A DNA stretch of 64,000 nucleotides from Paenibacillus luteus (GTDB lineage: Bacteria; Bacillota; Bacilli; Paenibacillales; Paenibacillaceae). Shown one piece after another: positions 26,746-34,996 of the stretch (its first letter is position 1; each line of letters begins with the position of its first letter). The notes under the pieces were generated by a model. The model saw only the letters and a list, made by a program, of their open reading frames with translations, had not been told where the DNA came from and made no database searches. The stretch lies in NCBI RefSeq assembly GCF_006542765.1, contig NZ_SKCD01000019.1, positions 58,499 through 122,498 of the forward strand, written 5' to 3'. The translations under genes and the position numbers were made by a program.

Positions 26746-27378
26746 ATGCCCGATACTACGCTTGATGAGCGAAGGGACAAGTCCCCGTGGACAACTACTC
26801 ATCCTCCTGAAAAGGTGAGCAAGTCGGACGTGATTGAGAGCGGCCTGATGGTTTTAAGCGAGCTTGGAGCAAATCATATCTGCAAGGTTTGCATTGCAAA
26901 CAGCGGCTCATGCTGCAACGGCTGCCGAAACTTGCTTGACGGGGTAGGCTGTCAACTGCGAAATACGAGCTGCACGGCTTGGTTATGCGGCTTTCATAAA
27001 TATTTATTATATGAGGTTGGACAGCTAGAGGGCTGGTACATGTTCTGGGACCAGATTCCTGGGCAGGATTACCGGGAGGACTTTACGCCGGATGAACTGA
27101 TGCTGGAGAAAACATGGCAGAGCCAGCAGCAAACGCTGGATCATCTCGGAGAGGCTCTTGCAGCCGATTTACAGGAGATGGAGCGATCGCATATTGCGAT
27201 AGGCATTATCCTCACGCTGCGCGAGAAGCTGGACAAAAATATTGATTTGTATATGGATGGCGAGCAGGATCACAAAAAAAGGCTGAGGCAGAAAAGAAAA
27301 ATAAAGGTGCTCTCCAGCGATTTTCAACGTTTTCATTTCTTATTGAACAAGTATCATAAGGAGCAAGCGGAGGGGTGA
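26746..27378 (+). CDS. Unrecognised cysteine-rich protein
   Basis: A 210-aa protein I cannot assign. Eight cysteines cluster in residues 46-81 (46, 49, 56, 57, 60, 69, 76, 81) with spacing C-x2-C-x6-CC-x2-C-x8-C-x6-C-x4-C, followed by a His at 84; this could bind one or two Fe-S clusters or zinc. The rest is helical and charged; the C-terminal ~40 residues are basic (KKRLRQKRKIK). No signal peptide or membrane helix. ATG start with AAGGAGGGCG upstream. Codon use looks like its neighbours. Monocistronic, convergent with the alpha/beta hydrolase. Confidence 0.8.
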   Translation: MPDTTLDERRDKSPWTTTHPPEKVSKSDVIESGLMVLSELGANHICKVCIANSGSCCNGCRNLLDGVGCQLRNTSCTAWLCGFHKYLLYEVGQLEGWYMFWDQIPGQDYREDFTPDELMLEKTWQSQQQTLDHLGEALAADLQEMERSHIAIGIILTLREKLDKNIDLYMDGEQDHKKRLRQKRKIKVLSSDFQRFHFLLNKYHKEQAEG

Positions 27379-27402
27379 CTGCTTCTCTGGCTAGATACCA
27401 AA

Positions 27403-27453
27403 CAGGGGTTATCCTGCAACAGCTTATGCTGCTTAACGGGACAACCCCTGGCT
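27403..27453. terminator. Terminator between convergent genes
   Basis: Arms CAGGGGTT (27403-27410) and AACCCCTG (27433-27440), with TCC/GGGA pairing inside and an inner AGCTTATGCT hairpin. The + strand side has TTCTATTTTATTT. It likely serves both flanking genes. Confidence 0.75.
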
Positions 27454-27459
27454 TCTATT

Positions 27460-28275
27460 TTATTTCAAAAACTCCAGCAGCTCTTTATTGAATCGATTCG
27501 GCTCATCGTAGAGTATGCCGTGTCCGCTATGCTCGAATTCCACCAGCGTGGACCCATCAATGCCATTTAGCAGCTGCTTGGCGAATTCCGGCGGGCAAAT
27601 GGTGTCAAGCAAGCCTTGAAAGATCGTTGTGGAAGCTTTGATCTGCAGCATGTCCGCCCGCAAGTCCTCATCCCGCAAAGATTCGAAGGTGCGAACGGTT
27701 CCCCAAGCAGAGGCTTCAAGTCCTAACGCTTGCAGCCAGTCCTTGAAAGGCTCGCTGATCTTGTTTTCCGGCCGGTCGGCCAAAAACTTTTCTCCAAAGT
27801 CGCGAAGCATCTGAGGCCGGTCTTTTTTGGCGGCGGCAATTTGTTCATTGGCCTCCTCTTGCGTAATGCCGTAGGGATACTGTTCACGCTGCGTGAACGA
27901 AGGAGCCGCCGCGCCCAGCAAGGCCAGCTTTCGAACGCCGAATCCTCCATGCCTTGCCATATACCGGACGGCAATGGCGCCTCCTACGGAGAAGCCGACC
28001 AAATAACCTTGATCGAGCTTTAAATAATCGATCACCGCCTTTACATCGTCGGCAAGCCGGTCATAGGCATATCCGCCTGCGGGAGCATAGGATTTGCCAA
28101 AGCCGCGCTGGTCAATGCCAATGCAACGATAGCCGTGCTCGGAGAGCAAAGTAAACTGAGCTTCAAACATCCTGCTGCTTAGCGGCCAGCCATGCAGGAA
28201 AATAACAGGGGGCCCGGAGCCGATATCCTCAACGTATAGTCTTACATTTTTCTCAACTTCAATGTAATGTCCCAT
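27460..28275 (-). CDS. Alpha/beta hydrolase (non-heme chloroperoxidase/lactonase-like)
   Basis: A 271-aa alpha/beta-hydrolase-fold enzyme. Seen: oxyanion motif HGW (28-30), nucleophile elbow GFSVGG with Ser96, an acid in LLDTICP (~Asp224) and the catalytic His in HSGHG near 250. IDQRGFGKS is the usual strand-helix motif. No signal peptide. The ATG is preceded by GAGGAGAG on the minus strand. Members act on lactones, esters or, in vitro, perform perhydrolase/haloperoxidase chemistry; the substrate is unknown. Confidence 0.9.
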   Translation of the reverse strand: MGHYIEVEKNVRLYVEDIGSGPPVIFLHGWPLSSRMFEAQFTLLSEHGYRCIGIDQRGFGKSYAPAGGYAYDRLADDVKAVIDYLKLDQGYLVGFSVGGAIAVRYMARHGGFGVRKLALLGAAAPSFTQREQYPYGITQEEANEQIAAAKKDRPQMLRDFGEKFLADRPENKISEPFKDWLQALGLEASAWGTVRTFESLRDEDLRADMLQIKASTTIFQGLLDTICPPEFAKQLLNGIDGSTLVEFEHSGHGILYDEPNRFNKELLEFLK

Positions 28276-28390
28276 TGTATCTCTCCTCTCGGTTCTATCT
28301 CAATCCTTACCCAATCGCGCGTATTTTGAACAATATTTCTTTCTCATCCGTATGTAGAAGTAGAATAAAAGAGCAATGGGAGGCTACGGC

Positions 28391-29077
28391 ATGTTCTCTT
28401 GGATAAGAATGGCGGCCTTTATGATCGTTACGGCCTTTTTGACGAGATTGATCCCATTCTCGGCTTACTTTCAAAACGTAAACACGTTGATGCATGAGCT
28501 TGCTCACGCACTTGCAACGCTGCTGCTCAAAGGCAGCGTGATGCATATCTACTTGTATGCGGACCAGAGCGGAGTGACCTATTCCTCATATACGGATAGC
28601 TGGATGCAAATTCCGATTGCGCTGGCTGGTTATATGGGGTCCGCTTTATTTGCACTGCTTCTGTTCGTCTTATATGCAAAAGGAAAGCTGCGGCTGGGTT
28701 TAGCTCTGATTGCCGGAACGGCTGCTGTAGCTCTGGCGCTGTTCGTTCGCAATGGATATGGGATGGCATGGAGTGGAGGCTTTACGGTACTTACGGCTTT
28801 GGTTTATTTTGCCGCGCCAGCCTGGCTGCGGACGGGTTATTATTTACTGCTTGCGTTCATTTGCTTGGTGGAGTCGATTATTAGCCCGATTGTGCTGCTC
28901 GTGATATCGGTATCGGAACCAGCTGCAGCGGGCGATGCGGCGAGTTTAAGCGAAACGACGGCTGTGCCTGCAATGGTTTGGTCTCTTTTATTTTGCGGCT
29001 TTGCCCTATGGTGCGCCAAAATAGCCATCGGCTACTTGTTTAAGAGGAGGCCAGGAGGGATACTAATAAGTAAATAA
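28391..29077 (+). CDS. Membrane metalloprotease-like protein with HELAH motif
   Basis: A 228-aa polytopic membrane protein. The sequence MHELAHALATLLLKG near residues 36-50 holds the HExxH zinc motif used by M50 site-2-type proteases; about six hydrophobic helices follow. The second metal ligand of M50 proteins (Asp in a LDG/NxxPxxPLDG motif) is not obvious, so it fits the M50B/YycO-like 'peptidase M50B-like' group, or may have lost activity. Start at 28391 is chosen since GGGAGG (28378-28383) precedes it; the ATG at 28376 overlaps that site. It is 11 nt before the PPK2 gene, so the two may be co-transcribed. Confidence 0.78.
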   Translation: MFSWIRMAAFMIVTAFLTRLIPFSAYFQNVNTLMHELAHALATLLLKGSVMHIYLYADQSGVTYSSYTDSWMQIPIALAGYMGSALFALLLFVLYAKGKLRLGLALIAGTAAVALALFVRNGYGMAWSGGFTVLTALVYFAAPAWLRTGYYLLLAFICLVESIISPIVLLVISVSEPAAAGDAASLSETTAVPAMVWSLLFCGFALWCAKIAIGYLFKRRPGGILISK

Positions 29078-29088
29078 GGAAGGCTGTG

Positions 29089-29913
29089 ATGAATTTGCCG
29101 AAAAACTTTAGATTGCCAGAGAAGAAGAAAGTGGATTTATCGGACTTTGATCCCAGGGATACAGGAAGCTTTGCGAGCAAAGAAGAAGTGGCCGAGAAGA
29201 TAAAAGAGTTGGAGCTCGATTTGCAGGAGCTGCAAGAGAAGCTTATCGCCAGCAAACAGCAGTCCGTGCTTTTTATATTCCAAGGGATGGATTGCAGCGG
29301 GAAGGACGGCGTCATCAAAAAAGTGTTCGCAGGTCTGAATCCGCAAGGTATTTCGGCCTACAGCTTCAAAGCTCCTACCGAGGATGAGGCTCGCCATGAT
29401 TTTTTATGGAGAACACATCGCCTCGTCCCTGCGCTTGGACAGATTACCGTGTTTAACCGTTCCTATTATGAGGAAGTGCTGATTACGAGAATCCATGGCA
29501 AGGTGGAAGATTCGGAGGCCAAGCAGCGCTTTAAGCATATTAACCATTTTGAAGCTTTATTAGCGGATAGCAGGGTGAAGGTTGTCAAAATCTTTTTGCA
29601 CATATCAAAAGAATTCCAGCTCGAAAAGCTGATCAGCCGGATTGAGGACCCCAGCAAAAACTGGAAATTCGACCCTTCCGATCTATTGGAGCGCAAATCA
29701 TGGAAGCAGTATGGCAAGTACTATGAGGAACTGTTTGAAAAATGCAGCAAAGCTTCGCCATGGCATATCGTTCCCTCCGATAACCGCTGGTATCGCAATT
29801 ATGCGGTGCTTAACATTGCGGTAGATGCTTTGCGCAGCTTAGAGCTTAAGGATCCGCCTGCAAACCCTGAGTTACAGGTTCTGCTGGAGGAAATTAAGCA
29901 GGAGGAAGGCTAG
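29089..29913 (+). CDS. Polyphosphate:nucleotide phosphotransferase, PPK2 family
   Basis: A 274-aa cytosolic kinase that uses polyphosphate to phosphorylate AMP/ADP or GDP. Walker A GMDCSGKDG (66-74); the segment TVFNRSYYEEVL (~122-133) is the PPK2 Walker-B region; the lid KNWKFDPSDL...RKSWKQYGKYY and SDNRWYRNYAV are conserved. Length fits short single-domain PPK2 enzymes (class I/III). ATG at 29089 follows AAGGAAGG. The Asp/Glu after the Walker-B decides AMP versus ADP use and cannot be resolved here. Confidence 0.92.
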   Translation: MNLPKNFRLPEKKKVDLSDFDPRDTGSFASKEEVAEKIKELELDLQELQEKLIASKQQSVLFIFQGMDCSGKDGVIKKVFAGLNPQGISAYSFKAPTEDEARHDFLWRTHRLVPALGQITVFNRSYYEEVLITRIHGKVEDSEAKQRFKHINHFEALLADSRVKVVKIFLHISKEFQLEKLISRIEDPSKNWKFDPSDLLERKSWKQYGKYYEELFEKCSKASPWHIVPSDNRWYRNYAVLNIAVDALRSLELKDPPANPELQVLLEEIKQEEG

Positions 29914-29994
29914 TCGGGAGCATCCCGAAAGTGACGAATAAGAGTAAATGCTAAATAATAGCTGGACATATCGATTATGTTTGGTAAGCTTGGT

Positions 29995-30030
29995 ATAAGG
30001 CCTCTGACGCAGAGGCCTTATATTTTTTTA
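29995..30030 (+). terminator. Strong terminator after PPK2 gene
   Basis: ATAAGGCCTCTG (29995-30006), ACG loop, CAGAGGCCTTAT (30010-30021), then ATTTTTTTA. A perfect 12-bp stem. Confidence 0.92.
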
Positions 30031-30043
30031 GGAGGAGAAAAGC

Positions 30044-30118
30044 ATGGAAAAAGCAGTTGGTTGTTTGAGCAGAATCAGCATTGTGCGCATAGGGGGGGAA
30101 GTCTACTATGAACCATAG
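30044..30118 (+). CDS. Short leader ORF before the GreA-like gene
   Basis: A 24-codon frame (begins MEKAVGCLSRIS, ends YYEP) with a strong AGGAGGAG at 30030-30037, 6 nt before its ATG. Its stop lies inside the first codons of the next gene (ATG at 30108), so translation could be coupled. It begins right after the terminator. Whether the peptide has a function or only carries ribosomes to the next gene is not known. Confidence 0.4.
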   Translation: MEKAVGCLSRISIVRIGGEVYYEP

Positions 30119-30587
30119 TACCGGATTATCCCGTGAAAGAGAACAGTTGGTCGCGCAGCTTGTCTTGTTGGGTGACGAGAAGAATCGCTTTCTCGACGCC
30201 TATTTTGTCATGCATGGCAAGGAGCGTACGGAAATCAGCCAATTTTTATCCCTGTATACGCAGACCGTACAAAAGCTGCTTTCGGACCTGGGTTCGGTTG
30301 CAGACGAGGTGCTTCATTCCCAGGTGCTTATTGGCAGCTATGTCACGTTTGAATATCCAGATTTCGATACCAAGGATTCTTTTACAATTGTGCTGCCTGA
30401 TCAAGCAGATCCAGACAAAAACCTGATTTCCTTTCTGTCTCCTGTAGGCAGGCAATTGCTGCTGGCGCACCTTGGCGACCTTATTTCCGTTGCCGCGCCA
30501 TCCGGAGCGATCCGTACCCGCATTGCAGCAATCACGTTTACGGGCGGAAACTCTTCTATGGAAGGGGGAGAAGCACGTGGATCTTAG
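30108..30587 (+). CDS. GreA/GreB C-terminal-domain protein
   Basis: A 159-aa protein. The C-terminal half (VLIGSYVTFEYPD, FTIVLPDQADPDKNLISFLS, PVGRQLLLAHLGDLISVAAP) matches the FKBP-like C-terminal domain of GreA, which binds RNA polymerase. The N-terminal ~60 residues are helical but shorter than a full GreA coiled coil (GreA is ~157 aa with a longer hairpin), so it may bind polymerase without transcript cleavage, like Rnk. GGGGGGAA precedes the ATG. It overlaps khtT by 11 nt, an unusual partner for a GreA-like protein. It occupies the place of khtS in B. subtilis, without resembling it as far as I can tell. Confidence 0.8.
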   Translation: MNHSTGLSREREQLVAQLVLLGDEKNRFLDAYFVMHGKERTEISQFLSLYTQTVQKLLSDLGSVADEVLHSQVLIGSYVTFEYPDFDTKDSFTIVLPDQADPDKNLISFLSPVGRQLLLAHLGDLISVAAPSGAIRTRIAAITFTGGNSSMEGGEARGS

Positions 30588-31071
30588 AGAAACCGAATTG
30601 CCTGGCATTGGCCGCAAGTATAGTCTGGTCACCCGCAGCGGTGAGAAACTGGTAATCGTTGTTCATAACGATGAACGGCGGGATATTTTTCATCTGGACC
30701 CTGATGAGCCGGACGATATGCTTTCCATGGTTACGCTTGACGATGAGGAAGCAAGAGTCGTCTCCGCCATTATCGCAGGGATCACCTACAAGCCGAAGTT
30801 TCTGGAAAATCAGGAGATTGCGCTGGATAGCTTGATCATTGAATGGCTTCGGCTGGAGCCACTGTCCAAATGCGTAGGCAAGCGGATTGGGGAGCTCGAT
30901 ATTCGCAGAACGACCGGAGCAACGATCCTTGCCGTAGTGGAGAAGGATAAGACGAAGCATATTAATCCGGGTGCGGAATACGTATTTACCGCTGGACTGA
31001 CCTTGGTCGTAGCCGGCGAACGCAAGCAATTAAACCAGTTAAAAACATTACTGCTGAATGGGACGCTATAG
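30577..31071 (+). CDS. khtT: K+/H+ antiporter regulatory subunit KhtT-like (TrkA-C)
   Basis: A 164-aa cytosolic regulator matching B. subtilis KhtT (165 aa). The N-terminal half is KhtT-specific; the C-terminal half from about residue 75 is an RCK_C/TrkA-C domain (LSKCVGKRIGELDIRRTTGA, INPGAEYVFTAGLTLVVAGE), which in KhtT binds c-di-AMP. The GTG at 30577 is chosen for the AAGGGGGAG site and the length match; the frame runs open upstream to 30472 inside the previous gene. It controls the KhtU antiporter encoded 3 nt downstream. Confidence 0.9.
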   Translation: MDLRETELPGIGRKYSLVTRSGEKLVIVVHNDERRDIFHLDPDEPDDMLSMVTLDDEEARVVSAIIAGITYKPKFLENQEIALDSLIIEWLRLEPLSKCVGKRIGELDIRRTTGATILAVVEKDKTKHINPGAEYVFTAGLTLVVAGERKQLNQLKTLLLNGTL

Positions 31072-31074
31072 CCG

Positions 31075-32277
31075 ATGGAGACGCTCATATTTGAAGTCGG
31101 GATGGCACTGGCACTCATTACGCTGACAGGCTTGCTCTCAGCGAAGCTTCGTTTCTCGGTCATTCCTTTTTATATTCTTATTGGAATGGCCGTAGGACCG
31201 CATGCGCCGCATTTTTGGATTATAGACCTGCGGTTTATTGAGAGCTCTTCCTTTATCGAATTTATGGGACGTTTAGGCATTTTATTTTTACTGTTTTATT
31301 TGGGGCTGGAGTTTTCCGTTGCCAGGTTATTGAAATCGGGCAAGGCGATAATCGTGGGCGGCTCTTTCTATGTAGCGTTAAATTTCTTGTCAGGCCTGCT
31401 GCTCGGTTGGATGGCGGACCTGCCCATCAAGGAAACGCTTGTCGTTTGCGGCATTATGACCAGCTCCTCAACTGCAATCGTGGCCAAGGTTTTGGTCGAC
31501 TTAAAAAGGACCGCAAATCCCGAAACGGAAATTATTATGGGCATGATCATGTTTGATGATTTGTTCATTGCGGTCCATATCTCGATATTAACAGGACTGA
31601 TTTTGAGTGGCGCGACATCCTTCTGGAGCGTTGTGCTGATTTCGATGACCGCGCTCGTATTTATCGTATTATTTTTGTTTATCGGCAGGAAAATAATCAA
31701 ATATATCGATTTGGCGCTGAATATCAAATCATCGGAGCTATTTTTACTGATGATTATGACGCTGCTGTTCCTTGTAGCGGGTTTCTCCGAAACGCTGCAT
31801 GTCGCAGAGGCGATCGGAGCTTTAATGATTGGGCTTGTGCTTGGGGAATCCCGGCATGTCAAGCGGATTGAGCAGCATGTCCTGCCTTTCAGGGATTTTT
31901 TCGGAGCGTTATTTTTCTTTAGCTTCGGTTTGACGATTGAGCCGGCTTCCTTAGGCGGGGCAGTAGGGATGACGCTGATAGCGGTTGTTCTAACGATTAT
32001 CGGCAACCTTGGCGCGGGTATGCTCGCAGGCCGGATATCCGGCATTTCGCCAAAGGCATCGCTTAATGTCGGATTCACGCTGGTCTCCCGAGGCGAGTTC
32101 TCCATCATTATGGCAAACATCGGCAAGGCGGGCGGCTTGATGGTATCGATTCAATCCTTTGCTGTCCTTTATGTCCTCATCTTGGCTGTTCTTGGGCCGC
32201 TTCTGACTAAGGATTCCAAATGGATATACCAAAGCTTTGAGAGGCTAAGGAAAAAAGGGAAGCGCTCTAGAGGGTAA
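31075..32277 (+). CDS. khtU: K+/H+ antiporter KhtU-like (CPA2 family)
   Basis: A 400-aa membrane antiporter with ~12-13 hydrophobic helices, of the CPA2 family. IMFDDLFIAVHISIL (~160) holds the conserved Asp-Asp region of the ion site; TSSSTAIVAK and GEFSIIMANIGKAGG are further family motifs. Membrane export of K+ in exchange for H+ protects against high cytoplasmic potassium and, in B. subtilis, is coupled to KhtT. The gene starts 3 nt after khtT. No c-di-AMP riboswitch was recognised in the leader. Confidence 0.92.
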   Translation: METLIFEVGMALALITLTGLLSAKLRFSVIPFYILIGMAVGPHAPHFWIIDLRFIESSSFIEFMGRLGILFLLFYLGLEFSVARLLKSGKAIIVGGSFYVALNFLSGLLLGWMADLPIKETLVVCGIMTSSSTAIVAKVLVDLKRTANPETEIIMGMIMFDDLFIAVHISILTGLILSGATSFWSVVLISMTALVFIVLFLFIGRKIIKYIDLALNIKSSELFLLMIMTLLFLVAGFSETLHVAEAIGALMIGLVLGESRHVKRIEQHVLPFRDFFGALFFFSFGLTIEPASLGGAVGMTLIAVVLTIIGNLGAGMLAGRISGISPKASLNVGFTLVSRGEFSIIMANIGKAGGLMVSIQSFAVLYVLILAVLGPLLTKDSKWIYQSFERLRKKGKRSRG

Positions 32278-32337
32278 TCTAGTGCTTCATTGCTCATACA
32301 GCTAATTCAGTCGTTTGCTCGATGTGCGTTGGCATAA

Positions 32338-32396
32338 AAAAAGGAGTTACTCCAAAGGCAGTTTTCACTGCTAAAGGTGTAACTCCTGTTTTTTTG
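32338..32396. terminator. Bidirectional terminator
   Basis: AGGAGTTAC (32342-32350) and GTAACTCCT (32379-32387), with an inner GGCAGT/ACTGC pair, flanked by A-run (left) and seven T (right). Ends khtU and the convergent siderophore-binding gene. Confidence 0.9.
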
Positions 32397-32446
32397 GATG
32401 AAAGAAGGCATCTTTAGGCTTTTATTCTTGTATGCTTGCAGCCAGT

Positions 32447-33496
32447 TTATTCAGCATCAACAGCGGTAAGCGCCTCTACGACATCGTCGATTTTCTGGCT
32501 GTTTGCGATCGGGCCAGAGCTGATCCAGTGTCTGGCGTTTACATATATAATCTGTTTTTGCTTAACGGCCTCTAAGGATTGCCATACGCTTGTTTGTTCA
32601 AAATCAGCGAAGGTTTCCCTTGCCTGCTTGATCTCGTCATCCGTGCTTCTGGCACCGCCCATCGTTACGAATAGATAATCGGCCTTCAGTTCAGGCAGCA
32701 TTTCCAGCGAGACGGTCATATTTTGAAAATTAGGCTGTTTTTCATGCCATGCTTCTACCGTTGGATCAAGTGCTAGGCCCAGCTCATTGTAGATGACGCC
32801 CGGATAGGTTGGCCATTCTTTGCCGGTTTCTTTGTCTTGATAGTTGGGAAAATAAACGCGGAAATCCTTGCCAGTCATTCGGATGAAGGCGATGCTCTTC
32901 TCATCAATATTGGCATCGGCAAGAGCGATTTTCGCTTGCGCAGCCTTCTCATCATAGCTGTCTATCACCTGTTTGGCATGGTCGGCAGCACCTAGCGCGT
33001 CGCCGATCAAAGCAAGCGAATTTTTCCAATCTTCACGGTCATAAGTGATCGTGGGAGCGATTTTGGACAGGTTTTCGTAATCAGCCTGCTCAAACGCCGT
33101 ACTTGCCACTATGAGGTCAGGCTGTGCGGCGAGAATCGCTTCGAGATTAAGGCTTTCTCCCCAGATTTCGGAAGCTGCTCCTTGTTCCTTCAGCTTGTCG
33201 TTCAAATAGTACCCTTCACCGATAGACATCCCGAACACAAGCGGAATATTCAGGGATAACAGCATATCTTCCAAATTAATTGAAGCTATGCGCTCTGGAT
33301 GTGAGGGAACCTCGGTGATGCCAAAGGCATGCTCCACTTTACGGGTTTGTGGCTCGCCAGCTGTCTCAGTAGAGGAAGCAGGCTCTGAAGAAGCATTTGC
33401 CGGATGATTGTTTCCAGCAGCGCTTCCGCAGGCGGATAGTAGGAAGACAGCGAGTATAACGGTTAGGCATAGGAATGAGTGATAGGTGCGGCGCAT
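32447..33496 (-). CDS. Iron-siderophore binding lipoprotein (FhuD/FeuA-like)
   Basis: A 349-aa lipoprotein: signal peptide to LLSAC, Cys23 being the lipid-anchored residue, followed by a Ser/Ala/Glu-rich linker. The body has the periplasmic-binding-protein type III (TroA-like) pattern: HPERIASINLEDMLLSLNI (~62-80), LEAILAAQPDLIVAS, LPELKADYLFVTMG, and a final YVNARHWISSGPIA. It binds ferric siderophore for uptake by an FecCD-type permease, which is not in the window. The ATG follows TGGAGGT. It lies in a divided iron regulon with the AraC-SBP regulator, 98 bp away and on the same strand. Confidence 0.9.
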   Translation of the reverse strand: MRRTYHSFLCLTVILAVFLLSACGSAAGNNHPANASSEPASSTETAGEPQTRKVEHAFGITEVPSHPERIASINLEDMLLSLNIPLVFGMSIGEGYYLNDKLKEQGAASEIWGESLNLEAILAAQPDLIVASTAFEQADYENLSKIAPTITYDREDWKNSLALIGDALGAADHAKQVIDSYDEKAAQAKIALADANIDEKSIAFIRMTGKDFRVYFPNYQDKETGKEWPTYPGVIYNELGLALDPTVEAWHEKQPNFQNMTVSLEMLPELKADYLFVTMGGARSTDDEIKQARETFADFEQTSVWQSLEAVKQKQIIYVNARHWISSGPIANSQKIDDVVEALTAVDAE

Positions 33497-33518
33497 CGGT
33501 AAACCTCCATTTTGTTAG

Positions 33519-33590
33519 TCATCATCATGATCAAAATGTATTATAAGCCGTGCTGCCTGCACATAACATGGACAATCGTGTTCAATCCAT
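33519..33590 (-). promoter_or_regulatory. Putative promoter, second Fur-like box and activator site of the binding-protein gene
   Basis: On the minus strand a -10 TATAAT (33540-33545) has no good -35, as at activator-dependent promoters. Downstream, 33519-33533 matches 11 of 14 defined positions of the Fur consensus TGATAATnATTATCA. Upstream, 33568-33590 shows an ATGGA...TCCAT dyad, a possible site for the AraC-type regulator. This reading is inferred from layout. Confidence 0.4.
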
Positions 33591-33594
33591 ACGG

Positions 33595-34839
33595 CTAGCT
33601 GGATTCGCAAAGGCGCAGGGCTTCTTCAATGATGATGCTGTGAGCGAATGGGGAATAATCAAGCCAAGGGCATTCTGAGATAAGATGGACGGCACCCTCA
33701 CGGACAGGCTTAAGCTGTTGCCAAATTTCACTGTGCTGCAGCAGCTGCCATTTTTGCTGCGAGGCAGCATCCGAATCGATAATCAATAACAACCGGTCAC
33801 CGGTAAAGGCAGAAAGCTCATGCTCCTGAATCGATTTCAACACATCGATCGTATCGGGATCATAAGGGCAATGTAGGCTTAAATCTTCATAAAGAACGGC
33901 TCCGCCATTGCGTCTCCCGTACACAATAAGATGGCCCAGCATTAAATGAAGGATGGACACGCTGTCGCCTTGTAAGATCTTCCTTATTTTTTCACCTGCA
34001 AGCGAAGCTCTTGCATTATAGTCGGCTAACCACTGGTCAGCAGCTCTAGTTTTCCCGAGATGGGAGGCTATTTGTATGAACTGCTGTCTCCAATTGAGCC
34101 CGAGCCATGGAATAACGACGGTGCGGGCAATTCGGCTGATCGAAGATCTAACCTGCTCGTCGACCATATCGTCACAAAAAATCAGCTCGGGCCTCGCATG
34201 GACAAGGGTATTGCGGTTATAGTCAACCATATCTTGGTCCATTCTTTTGGAGCGCCTTAGGTGATAAGGGATTTCGGGTAGAACTTTTTTTCGATGAACG
34301 TCTCTCTCGCTATCGACCAATGCGGCGTAGGGCATAATGCCAAGCGCGAGCAAATGACCTGCGTAAGGGAAAGAGAAGGCGGCAATTCTGCTGGTTGTCC
34401 ATGCGGCATATTCTTTTGGGGTAATGCCCGCTGCTTTTTTAAATTTTCTGCTAAAATAAAACTCGTCCTCGAAGCCAACCTGGCTGGCAACTTCTTTGAC
34501 GCGCATGCCGGATTGCAGAAGCTGCTCCTTGGCTTTGTTTATGCGAATGCTATTTAAGTAATCGATTGGGCTTTTCCCGACCCAGTGCTTGAATTGATGA
34601 GAGTAATGCCAAAGGCTCATGCCAGCCACAGTAGAAAGACTCTCTCTGGTGAGCTCCTCGGCGTATTTTTCATTCATGAATGTAATGGATTGGTCTATGC
34701 ATGCTTTGTTCTCTAAGGTGGAGCACTCCTCCGCTTGCATAAATGAGGTGTTGGACGAAGTAGTGTTTGTATTGGAAGGAGCTTTTGCAAAATGGCTTTG
34801 TCCTTCGGGCATCTGATCGCTAGAGTAAAATCTTTTCAT
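33595..34839 (-). CDS. AraC-family regulator with siderophore-binding domain (Btr/YbbB-like)
   Basis: A 414-aa transcription factor. Residues ~50-150 hold the two AraC HTH motifs (LTRESLSTVAGMSLWHYSHQ, and VKEVASQVGFEDEFYFSRKF with the SPIDYL and TPKEYA segments). From ~155 a periplasmic-binding-protein type III domain follows (AFSFPYAGHLLALGIMPY...LVHARPELIF...PWLGLNW), as in B. subtilis Btr, which senses ferric-bacillibactin in the cytoplasm. It should activate the neighbouring binding-protein gene. Start with GGAGG upstream. The perfect Fur box at 34879-34893 lies 40 nt before the start, so it is iron-repressed. The siderophore is not known. Confidence 0.92.
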   Translation of the reverse strand: MKRFYSSDQMPEGQSHFAKAPSNTNTTSSNTSFMQAEECSTLENKACIDQSITFMNEKYAEELTRESLSTVAGMSLWHYSHQFKHWVGKSPIDYLNSIRINKAKEQLLQSGMRVKEVASQVGFEDEFYFSRKFKKAAGITPKEYAAWTTSRIAAFSFPYAGHLLALGIMPYAALVDSERDVHRKKVLPEIPYHLRRSKRMDQDMVDYNRNTLVHARPELIFCDDMVDEQVRSSISRIARTVVIPWLGLNWRQQFIQIASHLGKTRAADQWLADYNARASLAGEKIRKILQGDSVSILHLMLGHLIVYGRRNGGAVLYEDLSLHCPYDPDTIDVLKSIQEHELSAFTGDRLLLIIDSDAASQQKWQLLQHSEIWQQLKPVREGAVHLISECPWLDYSPFAHSIIIEEALRLCESS

Positions 34840-34878
34840 GTCGTTCCTCCGGAATAGAGCTTGTCCTGTTTGTTTAAA

Positions 34879-34893
34879 TGATAATGATTATCA
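34879..34893. promoter_or_regulatory. Perfect Fur box
   Basis: TGATAATGATTATCA: exact 7-1-7 inverted repeat of the Fur consensus, 40 nt before the AraC-SBP regulator start. Indicates repression by Fe-loaded Fur. Confidence 0.92.
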
Positions 34894-34996
34894 CTAATAT
34901 TTTAAACGAAAACAGGCAGCGAAGCAATCCAACCATTTTAATAGATGGGAGAAGAATGGATAGTTTAAGAGGGAGGCAATAGAACCGATTAGCCAT

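Noticed and set aside
29914..30107. c-di-AMP (ydaO) riboswitch before the khtTU operon
   Set aside because: The leader is short, contains a plain terminator from the upstream gene and no ydaO-like core.
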